DNA of 64,000 bases from Streptomyces narbonensis (GTDB lineage: Bacteria; Actinomycetota; Actinomycetes; Streptomycetales; Streptomycetaceae), in NCBI RefSeq assembly GCF_014649015.1, contig NZ_BMSF01000003.1, forward strand, positions 124,001 through 188,000, read 5' to 3'. The position numbers and the translations under genes are program-made. Within the stretch, counting starts at the first letter, position 1. The number at the start of each line of letters is the position of its first letter. Shown here in pieces: positions 29,082 through 38,742 of this stretch. The notes beneath the pieces are model-generated. The model had not been told where the DNA came from, searched no databases, and saw only the letters and a list, made by a program, of their open reading frames with translations.

Positions 29082-29114
29082 AGCTGCCGGTGCCTCAGAA
29101 AGGCACCGACAGCT
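29082..29114 (-). terminator. Terminator after whiA
   Basis: A 14-bp stem with a 5-nt loop, 48 bp past the whiA stop. One pair is G-U only in minus-strand RNA. It ends the uvrC-rapZ-yvcK-whiA transcript. Confidence 0.78.
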
Positions 29115-29161
29115 CGGAGTTCGGAATTCCGTACGACGGGGTCGGCGGCTCCCTCGGCCCG

Positions 29162-30151
29162 TCAGCCGACCAGGCTGTCGTCGAGCTCCTCGGTCAGGTT
29201 GGACTCGGTCCCGGGAATGCCCAGGTCCTGCGCCCGCTTGTCGGCCATCGCGAGCAGGCGGCGGATCCGCCCGGCCACCGCGTCCTTGGTGAGCGGCGGG
29301 TCGGCGAGCGCGCCGAGCTCCTCGAGCGAGGCCTGCTTGTGCTCCATGCGGAGCCGGCCCGCGGCGGCGAGGTGCTCGGGCACCTCCTCGGCGAGGATCT
29401 CCAGGGCACGCTGCACCCGGGCCCCCGCGGCGACCGCGGCGCGCGCCGAGCGGCGCAGGTTCGCGTCGTCGAAGTTGGCCAGGCGGTTGGCGGTGGCGCG
29501 GACCTCGCGCCGCATCCGGCGCTCCTCCCAGGCCAGTACCGACTCGTGCGCGCCGAGTCGGGTGAGCAGGGCGCCGATCGCGTCGCCGTCGCGGACGACG
29601 ACCCGGTCCACGCCCCGTACCTCGCGGGCCTTCGCCGCGATGGAGAGCCGGCGGGCCGCGCCGACCAGGGCGAGCGCCGCCTCCGGTCCCGGGCAGGTGA
29701 CCTCCAGGGAGGAGGACCGGCCGGGCTCGGTCAGCGAGCCATGGGCCAGGAAGGCACCGCGCCAGGCCGCCTCCGCGTCACAGGTCGCACCGGAGACCAC
29801 CTGCGGGGGAAGGCCCCGGATGGGGCGGCCCCGGCCGTCCACGAGGCCCGTCTGCCGGGCCAGCTGGTCGCCGCCGGCCACCACGCGGACCACGAAGCGC
29901 GAGCCGCGCCGCAGCCCGCCGGGGGCCATCACGATCAGTTCGGAGCTGTGTCCGAAGATCTCCAGGATGTCCCGCTTCAGGCGGCGTGCCGCCATCGCCG
30001 TGTCCAGCTCCGCCTCGATCACGATGCGGCCGCTCACCAGGTGCAGCCCGCCCGCGAACCGCAGGATCGACGAGACCTCTGCCTTCCTGCAGCAGGTCCG
30101 GGTGACGGGGAGCCGGGAGATCTCGTCCTTCACCGCTGCCGTCATCGCCAT
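29162..30151 (-). CDS. whiA: WhiA, sporulation transcription factor
   Basis: 329 aa, full length. WhiA combines a LAGLIDADG homing-endonuclease-like N-terminal domain with a C-terminal helix-turn-helix and, with WhiB, controls the start of sporulation septation in Streptomyces. The N-terminus [20 protein letters not shown] and the C-terminal [20 protein letters not shown] are as in the family. ATG 30151 overlaps the yvcK stop by 10 bp; the ATG at 30145 is possible. It is last in the conserved uvrC-rapZ-yvcK-whiA group. Confidence 0.97.
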   Translation of the reverse strand: MAMTAAVKDEISRLPVTRTCCRKAEVSSILRFAGGLHLVSGRIVIEAELDTAMAARRLKRDILEIFGHSSELIVMAPGGLRRGSRFVVRVVAGGDQLARQTGLVDGRGRPIRGLPPQVVSGATCDAEAAWRGAFLAHGSLTEPGRSSSLEVTCPGPEAALALVGAARRLSIAAKAREVRGVDRVVVRDGDAIGALLTRLGAHESVLAWEERRMRREVRATANRLANFDDANLRRSARAAVAAGARVQRALEILAEEVPEHLAAAGRLRMEHKQASLEELGALADPPLTKDAVAGRIRRLLAMADKRAQDLGIPGTESNLTEELDDSLVG

Positions 30152-31167
30152 GGGCCGATCCTTCCATGCATCCGAAAAATACGGTCGTACGCGGCGGCCA
30201 ACAGCTCCGGGTCATGCTTCGCGGAGCCGTCGGGCCCGGCCACCGGCGCCAGCTCGACCGCGGCACCGAGCCGCTTGGCGGCATCGGCGAGGGACTCGCG
30301 ATCGGGCACGGCTGCCTCGTCGGCGAGCACCACGTCCAGGGCGAGTTTAGGGGCGTGTCGTCCCAAAACCTCCAAATGACGCTGCGGAGAGAAGCCCTCT
30401 GTTTCTCCGGGTTGCGGAGCGAGGTTCAGCGAGAGCACCTTCCGGGCCTTCGTCTGCACGAGGGCGTCCAGGAGCTCGGGGACGAGGAGGTGCGGGATCA
30501 CGGAGGAGAACCAGGAGCCCGGACCCACGACGACCCAGTCCGCGTCGAGCACGGCCGCGACCGCCTCGGGCACGGCCGGCGGGTCGTGCGGCACGAGGTG
30601 CACGGACTGCACGTCGCCCGGGGTGAGCGCCACCGTCGCCTGGCCCCGGACCGTGTCCACGTCGTCCGGTCGCTCCGGGTCGTGCCCCTTGACCAGCGCC
30701 TGGAGCTCCAGCGGTACGGCGGACATGGGCAGCACCCGGCCCTGGGCGCCGAGCAGCCTGCCCACGAGGTCCAGGGCCTGGACGGGGTCGCCGAGCTGCT
30801 CCCAGAGGGCGACGATCAGCAGATTGCCGACGGCGTGGCCGTTGATCTCGCCCTTGGACTGGAAGCGGTGCTGGATGACCCGGGCCCAGGTCTGGCCCCA
30901 GTCGTCGTCCCCGCAGAGCGCGGCGAGCGCCTTGCGCAGGTCGCCCGGGGGCAGCACGCCGAGCTCCTCCCGGAGCCGGCCGCTGGAGCCCCCGTCGTCG
31001 GCGACGGTGACGACGGCGGTGAGGTCGCCGGTGATCCGGCGGAGGGCCGCCAGCGAGGCCGACAGGCCCATGCCGCCGCCCAGCGCGACGACCTTCGGCT
31101 GGGCTCCACGCCTGCGGAGCGAGCGCCGCGCCGTCAGGGTGGAGGCGCGACGGCGGTACGGCTTCAC
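30142..31167 (-). CDS. yvcK: YvcK/CofD-like protein (UDP-sugar-binding, gluconeogenesis factor)
   Basis: 341 aa from GTG 31167, which overlaps the rapZ stop by 4 bp. The glycine-rich [18 protein letters not shown] near residue 25 and [18 protein letters not shown] are the family's nucleotide-sugar site. YvcK binds UDP-N-acetylglucosamine in Bacillus and affects cell wall and carbon metabolism; in mycobacteria the homologue is CuvA. The open frame continues upstream of 31167 but runs inside rapZ in another frame. The basic N-terminus ([19 protein letters not shown]) is a Streptomyces addition. Confidence 0.93.
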   Translation of the reverse strand: MKPYRRRASTLTARRSLRRRGAQPKVVALGGGMGLSASLAALRRITGDLTAVVTVADDGGSSGRLREELGVLPPGDLRKALAALCGDDDWGQTWARVIQHRFQSKGEINGHAVGNLLIVALWEQLGDPVQALDLVGRLLGAQGRVLPMSAVPLELQALVKGHDPERPDDVDTVRGQATVALTPGDVQSVHLVPHDPPAVPEAVAAVLDADWVVVGPGSWFSSVIPHLLVPELLDALVQTKARKVLSLNLAPQPGETEGFSPQRHLEVLGRHAPKLALDVVLADEAAVPDRESLADAAKRLGAAVELAPVAGPDGSAKHDPELLAAAYDRIFRMHGRIGPWR

Positions 31168-32135
31168 TCGCGCCCCATGTCCCGGTGCACGACGACGGTC
31201 TCGACCCCTTCGGCGGCGATGCGGGCGGCGAGCCGCTCGGCGGTGGCGACGGAGCGGTGCTTGCCGCCCGTGCAGCCCACGGCGATGGTCACGTACCGCT
31301 TGCCCTCGCGGCGGTAGCCCGCGGCGATCAGCTGGAGGAGCTCCGTGTAGCGGTCGAGGAACTCCTTGGCGCCTGGCTGGTTGTAGACGTAGTTCGACAC
31401 CTCCTCGTTGAGGCCGGTGAAGGGGCGCAGCTCGGGGACCCAGTGCGGGTTCGGCAGGAAGCGCATGTCGACGACGAGGTCGGCGTCGACCGGCAGGCCG
31501 TACTTGAAGCCGAAGGACATGACGGTGGCCCGGAGCTCGGGCTCCTCGTCCCCGGCGAACTGGGCGTCCATCTTGGCGCGCAGCTCGTGGACGTTGAGGC
31601 TCGAGGTGTCGATCACCAGGTCGGCGTCGCCGCGCAGCTCGCGCAGCAGGTCGCGCTCGGCGGCGATGCCGTCGGTGATGCGGCCGTCGCCCTGGAGGGG
31701 GTGGGGCCTGCGGACCGACTCGAAGCGCCGGACCAGGGCGTCGTCGGACGACTCCAGGAAGACGATCCGGCGGGTGACCTGCTTGGCGTCGAGGTCGGCG
31801 AGGGAGTCCCGGAGGTTGTCGAAGAACTGCCGGCCGCGGACGTCCACGACGACGGCGATCCGGGCGACGTTCCCCTGGGAGCGGGCGCCGAGCTCCACCA
31901 TGGTGGGGATCAGTGCGGGCGGCAGGTTGTCCACGACGAACCAGCCGAGGTCCTCCAGACACTTCGCCGCGGTGGAGCGGCCGGCTCCGGACATGCCGGA
32001 GATGATCACCAGCTCGGGAATGGCCGCCTCGGCGCCGTTGTCGCCGGGGGTCTCCTTCGTGCCCGTACTCACGTGTCCTGCTCCGTCTTCTCGGTCCTGC
32101 TCGTCGTGCTGCTCATGCTGTTCGTGCGCGGTCAT
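31164..32135 (-). CDS. rapZ: RapZ-family nucleotide-binding protein (YvcJ)
   Basis: 323 aa. The P-loop GMSGAGRS lies at residues 47-54, and the C-terminal domain has [10 protein letters not shown]. In E. coli RapZ guides RNase E to the small RNA GlmZ, and Bacillus YvcJ is a nucleotide phosphatase; in actinobacteria the target is not settled. The first 40 residues are a polar, His/Glu-rich extension that may be trimmed if translation begins at a later GTG. It overlaps uvrC and yvcK by 4 bp each. Confidence 0.93.
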   Translation of the reverse strand: MTAHEQHEQHDEQDREDGAGHVSTGTKETPGDNGAEAAIPELVIISGMSGAGRSTAAKCLEDLGWFVVDNLPPALIPTMVELGARSQGNVARIAVVVDVRGRQFFDNLRDSLADLDAKQVTRRIVFLESSDDALVRRFESVRRPHPLQGDGRITDGIAAERDLLRELRGDADLVIDTSSLNVHELRAKMDAQFAGDEEPELRATVMSFGFKYGLPVDADLVVDMRFLPNPHWVPELRPFTGLNEEVSNYVYNQPGAKEFLDRYTELLQLIAAGYRREGKRYVTIAVGCTGGKHRSVATAERLAARIAAEGVETVVVHRDMGRE

Positions 32136-34156
32136 GCCGTGCCGCCCCCGTCGTCTTCCATGATCTCTCCTGTCGCCGTGTTCACGGCGGGTGCGGCCGG
32201 GGCCGCCTGGGCGAGGGCCACGACGACCGCCTCCGCGGTCTTCAGGCCCATACCGGGGACCTCGCGGATCTGCTCGATTGTCGCCTGCCGGAGCCGCTTC
32301 ACCGAGCCGAAATGCTTGATCAACGCCTGTTTCCGCGTCTCACCGAGGCCCGGGACGGCGTCGAGGGGGCTGGTCCGGATGCGTTTCGTCCGCTTCGAGC
32401 GCTGGTAGCGGATGGCGAAGTCGTGAGCCGTGTCACGTACCCGCTGGAGGAGATAGAGGCCCTCGCTGGAGCGGGGCAGCACCACCGGGTCGTCGTCGCC
32501 GGGGAGCCAGACCTCCTCCAGGCGCTTGGCGAGCCCGCAGACCGCGATGTCGACGATGCCGAGCTCGTCGAGGGCGCGCCGGGCGGCGGCGACCTGCGGC
32601 TGCCCGCCGTCGACGACCACGAGCTGGGGCGGGTAGGCGAAGCGCTTGGGCCGGCCGTCGTCCTCACCGGGGGCCTGCGCGGGAACCTCACCCTCCATCG
32701 GGCCCCCGTCCACCCGTCCCCTGCCTTCGGCGGGGAGACCCCATTCGCCGGTCTTCTCCTTCTCGGCGAGGTAGCGCTTGAAGCGGCGGCTGATCACCTC
32801 GTGCATCGAGCGGACGTCGTCCTGTCCCTCGAAGCCCTTGATCTGGAAGCGGCGGTACTCGCTCTTGCGGGGCAGTCCGTCCTCGAAGACGACCATCGAG
32901 GCCACGACGTCCTCGCCCTGGAGGTGCGAGATGTCGAAGCACTCGATGCGCAGCGGCGCCGAGTCCAGGTCCAGGGCGTCGGCGATCTCCTCCAGGGCCC
33001 GGGAGCGGGTGGTCAGGTCGCTGGCGCGCTTGGTCTTGTGCAGGACGAGCGCCTGCTGGGCGTTGCGCGCGACCGTCTCCATCAGGTCCTTCTTGTCGCC
33101 GCGCTGCGGGATCCGCAGCGAGACGTTGGAGCCGCGGCGGCCGGCGAGCCAGGCGGTGACGGCCTCGGTGTCGTCCGGCAGCGCCGGGACCAGGACCTCC
33201 TTGGGGACCGTGTCGCCGCTCTCCTCCCCGTACAGCTGCTGGATCGCGTGCTCGACGAGCCCGGCCGTGTCAACGGCCTCGACCTTGTCCGTGACCCAGC
33301 CGCGCTGGCCGCGCACGCGTCCGCCGCGCACGTGGAAGATCTGGACGGCGGCCTCCAGCTCGTCCTCGGCAAGGGCGATCAGGTCGGCGTCGGTGGCGTC
33401 GGCGAGGACGACCGCGCTCTTCTCCATGGCCCGGCGCAGGGCCTCTATGTCGTCGCGGAGCCGGGCGGCCTTCTCGTACTCCATGTCCTCGGCCGCGATC
33501 ATCATCTGCTTCTCGAGGCGGCGGATGTAGGTGCCGGTGCGGCCGGCCATGAAGTCGCAGAACTCGTCGGCCAGTTCGCGGTGCTCGTCGGGTGTGACCC
33601 GGCCGACGCAGGGGGCCGAGCACTTGCCGATGTAGCCGAGGAGGCAGGGGCGGCCCGCCGAGGCCGCGTTCCGGAAGACGCCGGCCGAGCACGTGCGGAC
33701 GGGGAAGACCCGCAGCATCAGGTCGACGGTCTCGCGGATCGCCCACGCGTGCGCGTACGGCCCGAAGTAGCGCACGCCCTTCTTCTTGTGGCCGCGCAGG
33801 ACCTGGACGCGCGGGAACTCCTCGTTGAGCGTGACCGCCAGGTACGGGTAGCTCTTGTCGTCCCGGTACTTCACGTTGAACCGGGGGTCGTACTCCTTGA
33901 TCCAGGAGTACTCCAGCTGGAGCGCCTCGACCTCGGTCGAGACGACGGTCCACTCCACGGAGGCGGCGGTCGTCACCATGGTGGCCGTGCGCGGGTGCAG
34001 GCTCACGAGCGGCTGGAAGTAGTTCGCCAGCCGCTGACGCAGGGACTTCGCCTTCCCCACGTAGATCACCCGGCGGTGCTCGTCGCGGAATTTGTAGACC
34101 CCCGGCGAGTCGGGGATCTGCCCCGGCTTGGGGCGGTAGCTGGAGGGGTCTGCCAT
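32132..34156 (-). CDS. uvrC: UvrC, excinuclease ABC subunit C
   Basis: 674 aa. UvrC makes both incisions in nucleotide excision repair. In order: GIY-YIG nuclease (PGVYKFRD and [14 protein letters not shown], residues 15-95), UVR domain near 205-240, RNase H-like C-terminal nuclease ([32 protein letters not shown]) and a double helix-hairpin-helix end. ATG 34156 is chosen because a -10 box TAGGGT lies seven bases before it and the message is probably leaderless. It heads the uvrC-rapZ-yvcK-whiA group. Confidence 0.97.
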   Translation of the reverse strand: MADPSSYRPKPGQIPDSPGVYKFRDEHRRVIYVGKAKSLRQRLANYFQPLVSLHPRTATMVTTAASVEWTVVSTEVEALQLEYSWIKEYDPRFNVKYRDDKSYPYLAVTLNEEFPRVQVLRGHKKKGVRYFGPYAHAWAIRETVDLMLRVFPVRTCSAGVFRNAASAGRPCLLGYIGKCSAPCVGRVTPDEHRELADEFCDFMAGRTGTYIRRLEKQMMIAAEDMEYEKAARLRDDIEALRRAMEKSAVVLADATDADLIALAEDELEAAVQIFHVRGGRVRGQRGWVTDKVEAVDTAGLVEHAIQQLYGEESGDTVPKEVLVPALPDDTEAVTAWLAGRRGSNVSLRIPQRGDKKDLMETVARNAQQALVLHKTKRASDLTTRSRALEEIADALDLDSAPLRIECFDISHLQGEDVVASMVVFEDGLPRKSEYRRFQIKGFEGQDDVRSMHEVISRRFKRYLAEKEKTGEWGLPAEGRGRVDGGPMEGEVPAQAPGEDDGRPKRFAYPPQLVVVDGGQPQVAAARRALDELGIVDIAVCGLAKRLEEVWLPGDDDPVVLPRSSEGLYLLQRVRDTAHDFAIRYQRSKRTKRIRTSPLDAVPGLGETRKQALIKHFGSVKRLRQATIEQIREVPGMGLKTAEAVVVALAQAAPAAPAVNTATGEIMEDDGGGTA

Positions 34157-34163
34157 GGTCCCC

Positions 34164-34186
34164 ACCCTACTGGCGGGGACCGACAC
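34164..34186 (-). promoter_or_regulatory. uvrC promoter, PafBC/RecA-NDp-like
   Basis: On the minus strand GTGTCGGTC, eight bases and TAGGGT, then seven bases to ATG. This agrees at 7 of 9 positions with the first block of the mycobacterial RecA-independent damage motif (TTGTCRGTG-N8-TAN3T) and fully with its spacing and -10 part. Confidence 0.65.
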
Positions 34187-34214
34187 TCCGGCCTCGCGCG
34201 CTCGTTGGCGGAGC

Positions 34215-34979
34215 ATGACGAATCAGGTGACGGGACGGGCCGTGGGGCGGCTGGCCGACCGGGTGTGCGTGATCACGGGAGCGGCGAGCGGGATCGGCCG
34301 CGCGACGGCGGAGCGATTCCTCTCCGAGGGGGCGCACGTGGTGGCCGCGGACCTCGACGGCGAACGGCTGGCGACGCTGGAGGGGGTGGTGCCCGTGATC
34401 GGCGACGTGTCCGTCGCGGAGGACGCCCGGCGGATGATCGACACGGCGGTGGAGCGCTACGGGCGCCTCGACGTGCTCGTGGCCAACGCCGGCGTCATCC
34501 CGCTGCTCGACATCACCGAGGCCGAGCCGGCGGACTTCGACGCGGTGATGGCTGTCGACGGCCGGGGCATGTTCCTGACCTGCAAGTACGCGATCGAGGC
34601 CATGCTGGTCTCGGGCGGCGGGGCGATCGTGTGCACGTCGTCGATCTCGGGGGTCGCCGGTCAGGCGCGGCAGGCCGTCTACGGCCCCGCGAAGTTCGTC
34701 GCCACCGGGCTGACGAAGCACCTGGCGGTGGAGTGGGCGGAGCGCGGGATCCGGGTGAACGCGGTGGCCCCGGGCACGATCGAGACCGAGCGGGTCGTCG
34801 CCGCCCGCGAGGAGCCCGGCGGCCCGGAGTACCTCTCCGAGGTACTCGACGCCCACCCCATGGCCCGCTTCGGCGCCCCGGAGGAGGTGGCCGCCGCCAT
34901 CCTCTTCCTGGCCTCGGACGAGGCGTCCTTCGTCACCGGCGCGATCCTCCCGGTGGACGGCGGCTACCTGGCCCGTTGA
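34215..34979 (+). CDS. Short-chain dehydrogenase/reductase
   Basis: 254 aa, classical SDR. The cofactor motif TGAASGIG is near residues 20-27, then VANAG, the catalytic serine in CTSSISG, and YGPAK as the YxxxK pair. An acidic residue after beta-2 (ADLDG) favours NAD over NADP. The substrate is not predictable. ATG 34215 is chosen because the conserved Rossmann start follows in the usual place; the open frame upstream lies in the uvrC promoter. It is divergent from uvrC. Confidence 0.9.
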   Translation: MTNQVTGRAVGRLADRVCVITGAASGIGRATAERFLSEGAHVVAADLDGERLATLEGVVPVIGDVSVAEDARRMIDTAVERYGRLDVLVANAGVIPLLDITEAEPADFDAVMAVDGRGMFLTCKYAIEAMLVSGGGAIVCTSSISGVAGQARQAVYGPAKFVATGLTKHLAVEWAERGIRVNAVAPGTIETERVVAAREEPGGPEYLSEVLDAHPMARFGAPEEVAAAILFLASDEASFVTGAILPVDGGYLAR

Positions 34980-35012
34980 CCGGGCCGCCGGCCGAGGCTC
35001 AGCTCACGGGGT

Positions 35013-35038
35013 GTGTGCGACGATCACTCGTCGCACAC
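35013..35038 (+). terminator. Hairpin between the SDR gene and the secreted-protein gene
   Basis: A perfect 11-bp stem (GTGTGCGACGA with its complement) and a 4-nt loop. It is placed as a terminator for the SDR gene, but it lies only 23 bp before the next start and could instead be an operator. Confidence 0.6.
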
Positions 35039-35060
35039 CACACCCTGGGGGTAGGACACC

Positions 35061-36059
35061 GTGAAACTCGGCAGCATCAAGGGGGCGGGCCGGGTGGCGG
35101 GCGCACTCCTCGCGCTCGCCCTGGGCGGCTCGTTGCTCGGCGCCGTGCCCGCCACCGCCGCGTCGACGGCCTTCGAGTACCAGGTGACGCGCAACGCCGA
35201 CACCTATCTCGACGTGCCGGGTACGGAGATCACGTTCGACGCGCTCGCCGGCGAACGGTCGGTCCTGTGGTCCCGGCACTTCTCGACGGGCCCGGTCCCG
35301 GCGCTCGCGGCCGGTGACAACATCGGCAACACCTTCGCCATCCGCTGCCGCAACGCGGACGGCACGGCCCTGCCGGCCGAGACGGAGGCCGGGGCCTTCT
35401 GGGCGGCGAACCTGGTGCCGCCGAACGAGACCTCGCTGACCGCGGGCCTCCGCTGGATGTTCATCGCGCCCGCGGACGGCAGCTACGCCTGCCGCCTGTC
35501 GATCCTCTCGTACTCCTCGATCATCACCGGCGGCCGCACCGTCACGATGCGCGTGCCGGCCGGAGCCGAACTGGCCAGGGACACCTACTCCTCGATGTCC
35601 CGCTGGACGCTGCTCACCGGCAGCGGCACCACGGTCGCCCGCGGCTCCACGGTCTCCACCCTCGGCTCCACCAACACCCCGACGCACGAGAACATCGTCG
35701 TCTACCAGGACGCGGAGCTGACGACCTGCGTGGCCGGCTCCGGGATCTGCTCGGGCGGCACCGCCGAGTACACCTCCACCCGCGCCGAGACCTGGGTCGA
35801 GGCGCAGCCCAGGAACGCGGACGGCGCACTGTGCGGCGGCCCGATCAAGGGTCCGGTCGCGGTGTGGAACATCTCCGACGCCAAGCACCACCAGACGGCG
35901 GCCAACACCCTGCGCCTGACGAAGGCACAGCTCGGCGGCTGTACCCAGATCCGGATGACGCTGAAGGTACGGAACGTCGACGGCAACCCGCTGAAGATCC
36001 ACGACGGCCACGCCTCGGGCCGGATCGCCGCCACGCACGGCGCGGCCTACAGCTACTGA
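35061..36059 (+). CDS. Secreted hypothetical protein
   Basis: 332 aa from GTG 35061. A Sec signal peptide spans residues 1-34 (AGRVAGALLALALGGSLLGA, cleavage near ATAAS). The mature part is beta-rich, has six or more cysteines (for example IRCRNADG and GSGICSGG) that could form disulfides, and shows no catalytic motif known to me. It stands alone between hairpins and is convergent with the protease-partner gene. I cannot assign a function. Confidence 0.8.
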   Translation: MKLGSIKGAGRVAGALLALALGGSLLGAVPATAASTAFEYQVTRNADTYLDVPGTEITFDALAGERSVLWSRHFSTGPVPALAAGDNIGNTFAIRCRNADGTALPAETEAGAFWAANLVPPNETSLTAGLRWMFIAPADGSYACRLSILSYSSIITGGRTVTMRVPAGAELARDTYSSMSRWTLLTGSGTTVARGSTVSTLGSTNTPTHENIVVYQDAELTTCVAGSGICSGGTAEYTSTRAETWVEAQPRNADGALCGGPIKGPVAVWNISDAKHHQTAANTLRLTKAQLGGCTQIRMTLKVRNVDGNPLKIHDGHASGRIAATHGAAYSY

Positions 36060-36069
36060 CCCACACCCC

Positions 36070-36107
36070 CGCCGGCGCCTGCCCCGGGGAGGGAGCAGGC
36101 ACCGGCG
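36070..36107. terminator. Terminator between convergent genes
   Basis: A 13-bp stem (one position pairs as G-U on the minus strand) with a 12-nt loop, between the stops at 36059 and 36163. Confidence 0.72.
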
Positions 36108-36162
36108 CCGCGTCATGCGTTCCGCCCTGCGGGGACCATGACGGCGGCCATGGGGTGGCGGC

Positions 36163-36948
36163 TCAGGACTCCCGGGCGGCGCGCCGGCGGCGTATCGCCC
36201 TCGTGCCGATCAGGGCGAGCGCCAGGACCGCGCCCGCGCCCGCCGCGGTGGAGGCCACCGTGCCGGCGGGCTCCTCGTGGGGCAGCGGTGCGTCCGCCTG
36301 CGGCGCGTACCCGCCCGCCGTGCCCTTCTTCGCGTACGTCGAGCCGGGGAGCTTGTCCCCGTACGCCTCGGCGACCCGTTCCCGGTAGGCGGTCAGGCTC
36401 GTCCCGTTCTTCCCGACGGCCCGGACCGCGTCCTCGTCCAGCGGCAGCACCTTCGCGCCCTTCTGGACGTACCAGGCGTCGATCTGCGGCTCCCGGAAGA
36501 CGAGGCCGCCGGGCAGCACGCGCCCGCCCTGCTCGGCGTACCGGATCTCGTCGTCGCCGGTGGCGATGTTCACGACCTGCCAGCCGCCCGGCTGCTTCAC
36601 CGTCCACAGCGAGGCCTTCCGGCCGTCCGCGGCGACGGCCAGGCTGGCCCGGAACTCGACGCGGGCGACGGGCGCCCCCGCCTTCCCCGCGACGAAGTCC
36701 GGGGAGAGGATCCGGACCGGCACGGATCCGCCCTCGACGCGCGGGGCGGCCGCCGAGCGGGCGAGCGCCCCGTCCCGCGCGAAGAACCGGGACAGGGTGT
36801 CCAGGGTCTGCGGTGCGGAGGCGGCCTGCTCCGGGGTCGACGCGGCCGGCAGACTCTCCGCGGCGGTGGCCGGGAGCGCCCCGAGGGCGACGAGGGCGGC
36901 GGTGGTCAGGAGACCGGCGCCAATGGCACGTCCGTTCATCGTCGTCAC
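36163..36948 (-). CDS. Secreted, membrane-anchored protein, partner of the cysteine protease
   Basis: 261 aa from GTG 36948, overlapping the stop of the protease gene by 4 bp. An N-terminal signal (about residues 4-30) and a C-terminal membrane span followed by TRAIRRRRAARES give a cell-surface, anchored protein. The middle part has no motif I recognise, but the segment with WTVKQPGGWQVVNIATGDDE and FREPQIDAWYVQKGAKVLPLD is beta-like. The tight coupling suggests it retains, activates or inhibits the protease; this is inference. Confidence 0.82.
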   Translation of the reverse strand: MTTMNGRAIGAGLLTTAALVALGALPATAAESLPAASTPEQAASAPQTLDTLSRFFARDGALARSAAAPRVEGGSVPVRILSPDFVAGKAGAPVARVEFRASLAVAADGRKASLWTVKQPGGWQVVNIATGDDEIRYAEQGGRVLPGGLVFREPQIDAWYVQKGAKVLPLDEDAVRAVGKNGTSLTAYRERVAEAYGDKLPGSTYAKKGTAGGYAPQADAPLPHEEPAGTVASTAAGAGAVLALALIGTRAIRRRRAARES

Positions 36949-37532
36949 GCCCCGATCCGGTAGAGCGAGTGGGTCCAGGAGAAGGAGTTGTTGTTGACGT
37001 ACCAGGAGTGCGAGGCCCAGTTGTAGCGGTCGCTGGAGGGCCAGGGGTCGCCCCAGTAGACCCAGCTGTTGGCGTCGTCGTATCCGTAGATCACGTGCAT
37101 GTGGCCGCCGCCGCTCGACCACTGGATGCGGGTCTCGATCGGCCGGTCGGCGTTGATCTCGGTCTGCACGGTCGAGTAGCGCAGCCAGCCGGTCACGTAC
37201 GAGCCGGGGCTGACGCCCGCCCAGCTGAGTCCGGTCTGGACGTTGCCGAGGGTGGCCTGGTTGTTGGGGCAGTCGTAGCCCTGCTGGCGGTTGAAGGCGG
37301 CGTTGCAGAACTGGTTCTGGCTGTAGTTTCGGCCGAACCAGGTGGCGATGGTGTTGCCGCCCGCGGCCCAGCACCAGTTGGTCTTCTGCTGTGCCTGCAT
37401 GGTGATGTTCAGCCGCTTGGATCCGAGGGCGGCGACGTCCTCACCGGCCGGCGCGGCGGACGCCGAGGTGGTGGGGACGAGGAAGAGGGCGGCTGCGGCG
37501 AGTGCCGCGAAGGACAGTTTCCTGCTGCGCAT
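36945..37532 (-). CDS. Secreted papain-like cysteine protease (C39/C70-like fold)
   Basis: 195 aa from ATG 37532 with the strong ribosome site GGGAGG. A Sec signal covers residues 1-27. The catalytic cysteine is C54 in QKTNWCWAA with the oxyanion glutamine just before it; H146 in GGHMHVIYGY and D162 in YWGDPWP complete a triad. C76 and C88 may form a disulfide. This matches papain-like proteases of the staphopain/AvrRpt2 type used by several bacteria against host or competitor proteins. It has no propeptide of its own, so the coupled downstream gene may restrain it. Confidence 0.86.
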   Translation of the reverse strand: MRSRKLSFAALAAAALFLVPTTSASAAPAGEDVAALGSKRLNITMQAQQKTNWCWAAGGNTIATWFGRNYSQNQFCNAAFNRQQGYDCPNNQATLGNVQTGLSWAGVSPGSYVTGWLRYSTVQTEINADRPIETRIQWSSGGGHMHVIYGYDDANSWVYWGDPWPSSDRYNWASHSWYVNNNSFSWTHSLYRIGA

Positions 37533-37656
37533 CGCGTTCCTCCCGTGGAGGGGGGTGGGGATGTGGGGAGTGGAGGAGCGCGTCCGGACGCTGGTCAGGA
37601 GCATCGGCCGTTGTCGGGATCCGGTCAACACGCTTCAATGCGGGGTGACATCGGAC

Positions 37657-37755
37657 TGTGAACGGTGTGACCCGGGTGTGAACGGACGCCCTCGGTCCAC
37701 CTGCCCGCCCACCGCTCGCGGCGCGACGGTCCGCTCCCCCGTCGTGAACGTTCAC
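37657..37755. promoter_or_regulatory. GTGAAC half-site array before the HTH regulator
   Basis: TGTGAACGG occurs at 37657 and 37677 as 20-bp-spaced direct repeats, and the perfect palindrome GTGAACGTTCAC is at 37744-37755, 12 bp before the regulator's GTG. The shared GTGAAC core suggests binding by one regulator, perhaps the HTH protein itself. Confidence 0.5.
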
Positions 37756-37767
37756 TGAGGAGCCCTC

Positions 37768-38697
37768 GTGAGCCACACCGAGGCCGATCTGGTGCAGCTG
37801 CTGCACACCGGCCCCTTCCATCTGGCGCTGCGCACCGCGCTCGCCGTGCGCGGGCTGCCTCTCCAGCGGGTCCAGCACCATCTGGCGCACCGGGGCGTCA
37901 GGGTCGGTGTGACGAGCCTGAGCTATTGGCAGCAGGGTGCCCGACGCCCGCAGCGGCCGGAGTCGCTGAAGGCCGTGCGCGCTCTGGAAGAGGTGCTCCA
38001 GCTGCCCGGGAACTCGCTCCTGCGGCTCCTGTCGGACGACGCGGCCGGGCGGGCCGAGGTGGAGCGCCCGGCGGGCCGCTCCTACCGCTCGCTGGTGGAG
38101 GTGTCCGGCTCGGTCGAGGAGCTGCTCGCGGAGCTGGAGTCCCCGACGGACGGCGGGCTGCACACGGTGGGGCACCACGAGCGGGTGCGGATCGGGGCGG
38201 CGCGGGAGCTGGTGGGGCGCGAGTCGCAGCACGTCGTGCGGGCGCACCGGGACGGGGTCGACCGCTATCTGGCCATCCACCACGGGGATCCGGGGTGCGA
38301 TCCGTCGCGGGTGGTGGTGCGGGCCGTGGAGAACTGCCGCACCGGGCGGGTGCGGTGGCACGCGGAGACGGGCGTGGTGGTGGCGGAGCTGCTCTTCGAC
38401 GCACGGCTGCGGGCGGGTGACACGCACCTGTTCTCGTACGGGTTCGAGGACGGCACGGCGGGGCCGAGCGGGGAGTACGTGCGCGGCTTCAGCTTCGCCG
38501 GCGGGCAGTACGTGCTTCAGGTGCACTTCGACGAGGCGGCGCTTCCGGTGCGGTGCCGGAGGTTCGCCCAGAGCTCGGCGGGCGCTCCGCGCGGCGGCCG
38601 TGCGGAGCTGACCCTGAGCGGTCGGCACCGCTCCGTGCACGTCGTGGAGCAGGGGGTGCGTCCTGGGATCCTGGGGATCGACTGGGACTGGTCCTGA
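37768..38697 (+). CDS. XRE-like helix-turn-helix regulator
   Basis: 309 aa from GTG 37768 after GAGGAG. The first 90 residues resemble an XRE-type helix-turn-helix (VTSLSYWQQGARRPQRPESL as the recognition region), and the remaining 200 form a beta-rich domain with FSYGFEDG and QVHFDEAALPVRCRRF, perhaps a sensor. Such long XRE-like proteins are common in Streptomyces and few have known targets. It is divergent from the protease operon across a 235-bp region with a GTGAAC array, so it may control that operon. Confidence 0.8.
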   Translation: MSHTEADLVQLLHTGPFHLALRTALAVRGLPLQRVQHHLAHRGVRVGVTSLSYWQQGARRPQRPESLKAVRALEEVLQLPGNSLLRLLSDDAAGRAEVERPAGRSYRSLVEVSGSVEELLAELESPTDGGLHTVGHHERVRIGAARELVGRESQHVVRAHRDGVDRYLAIHHGDPGCDPSRVVVRAVENCRTGRVRWHAETGVVVAELLFDARLRAGDTHLFSYGFEDGTAGPSGEYVRGFSFAGGQYVLQVHFDEAALPVRCRRFAQSSAGAPRGGRAELTLSGRHRSVHVVEQGVRPGILGIDWDWS

Positions 38698-38742
38698 GAT
38701 GCCGGGGGCCGGGCCCCTCCGCGGTGCGCCCGGCTCCGGCGA

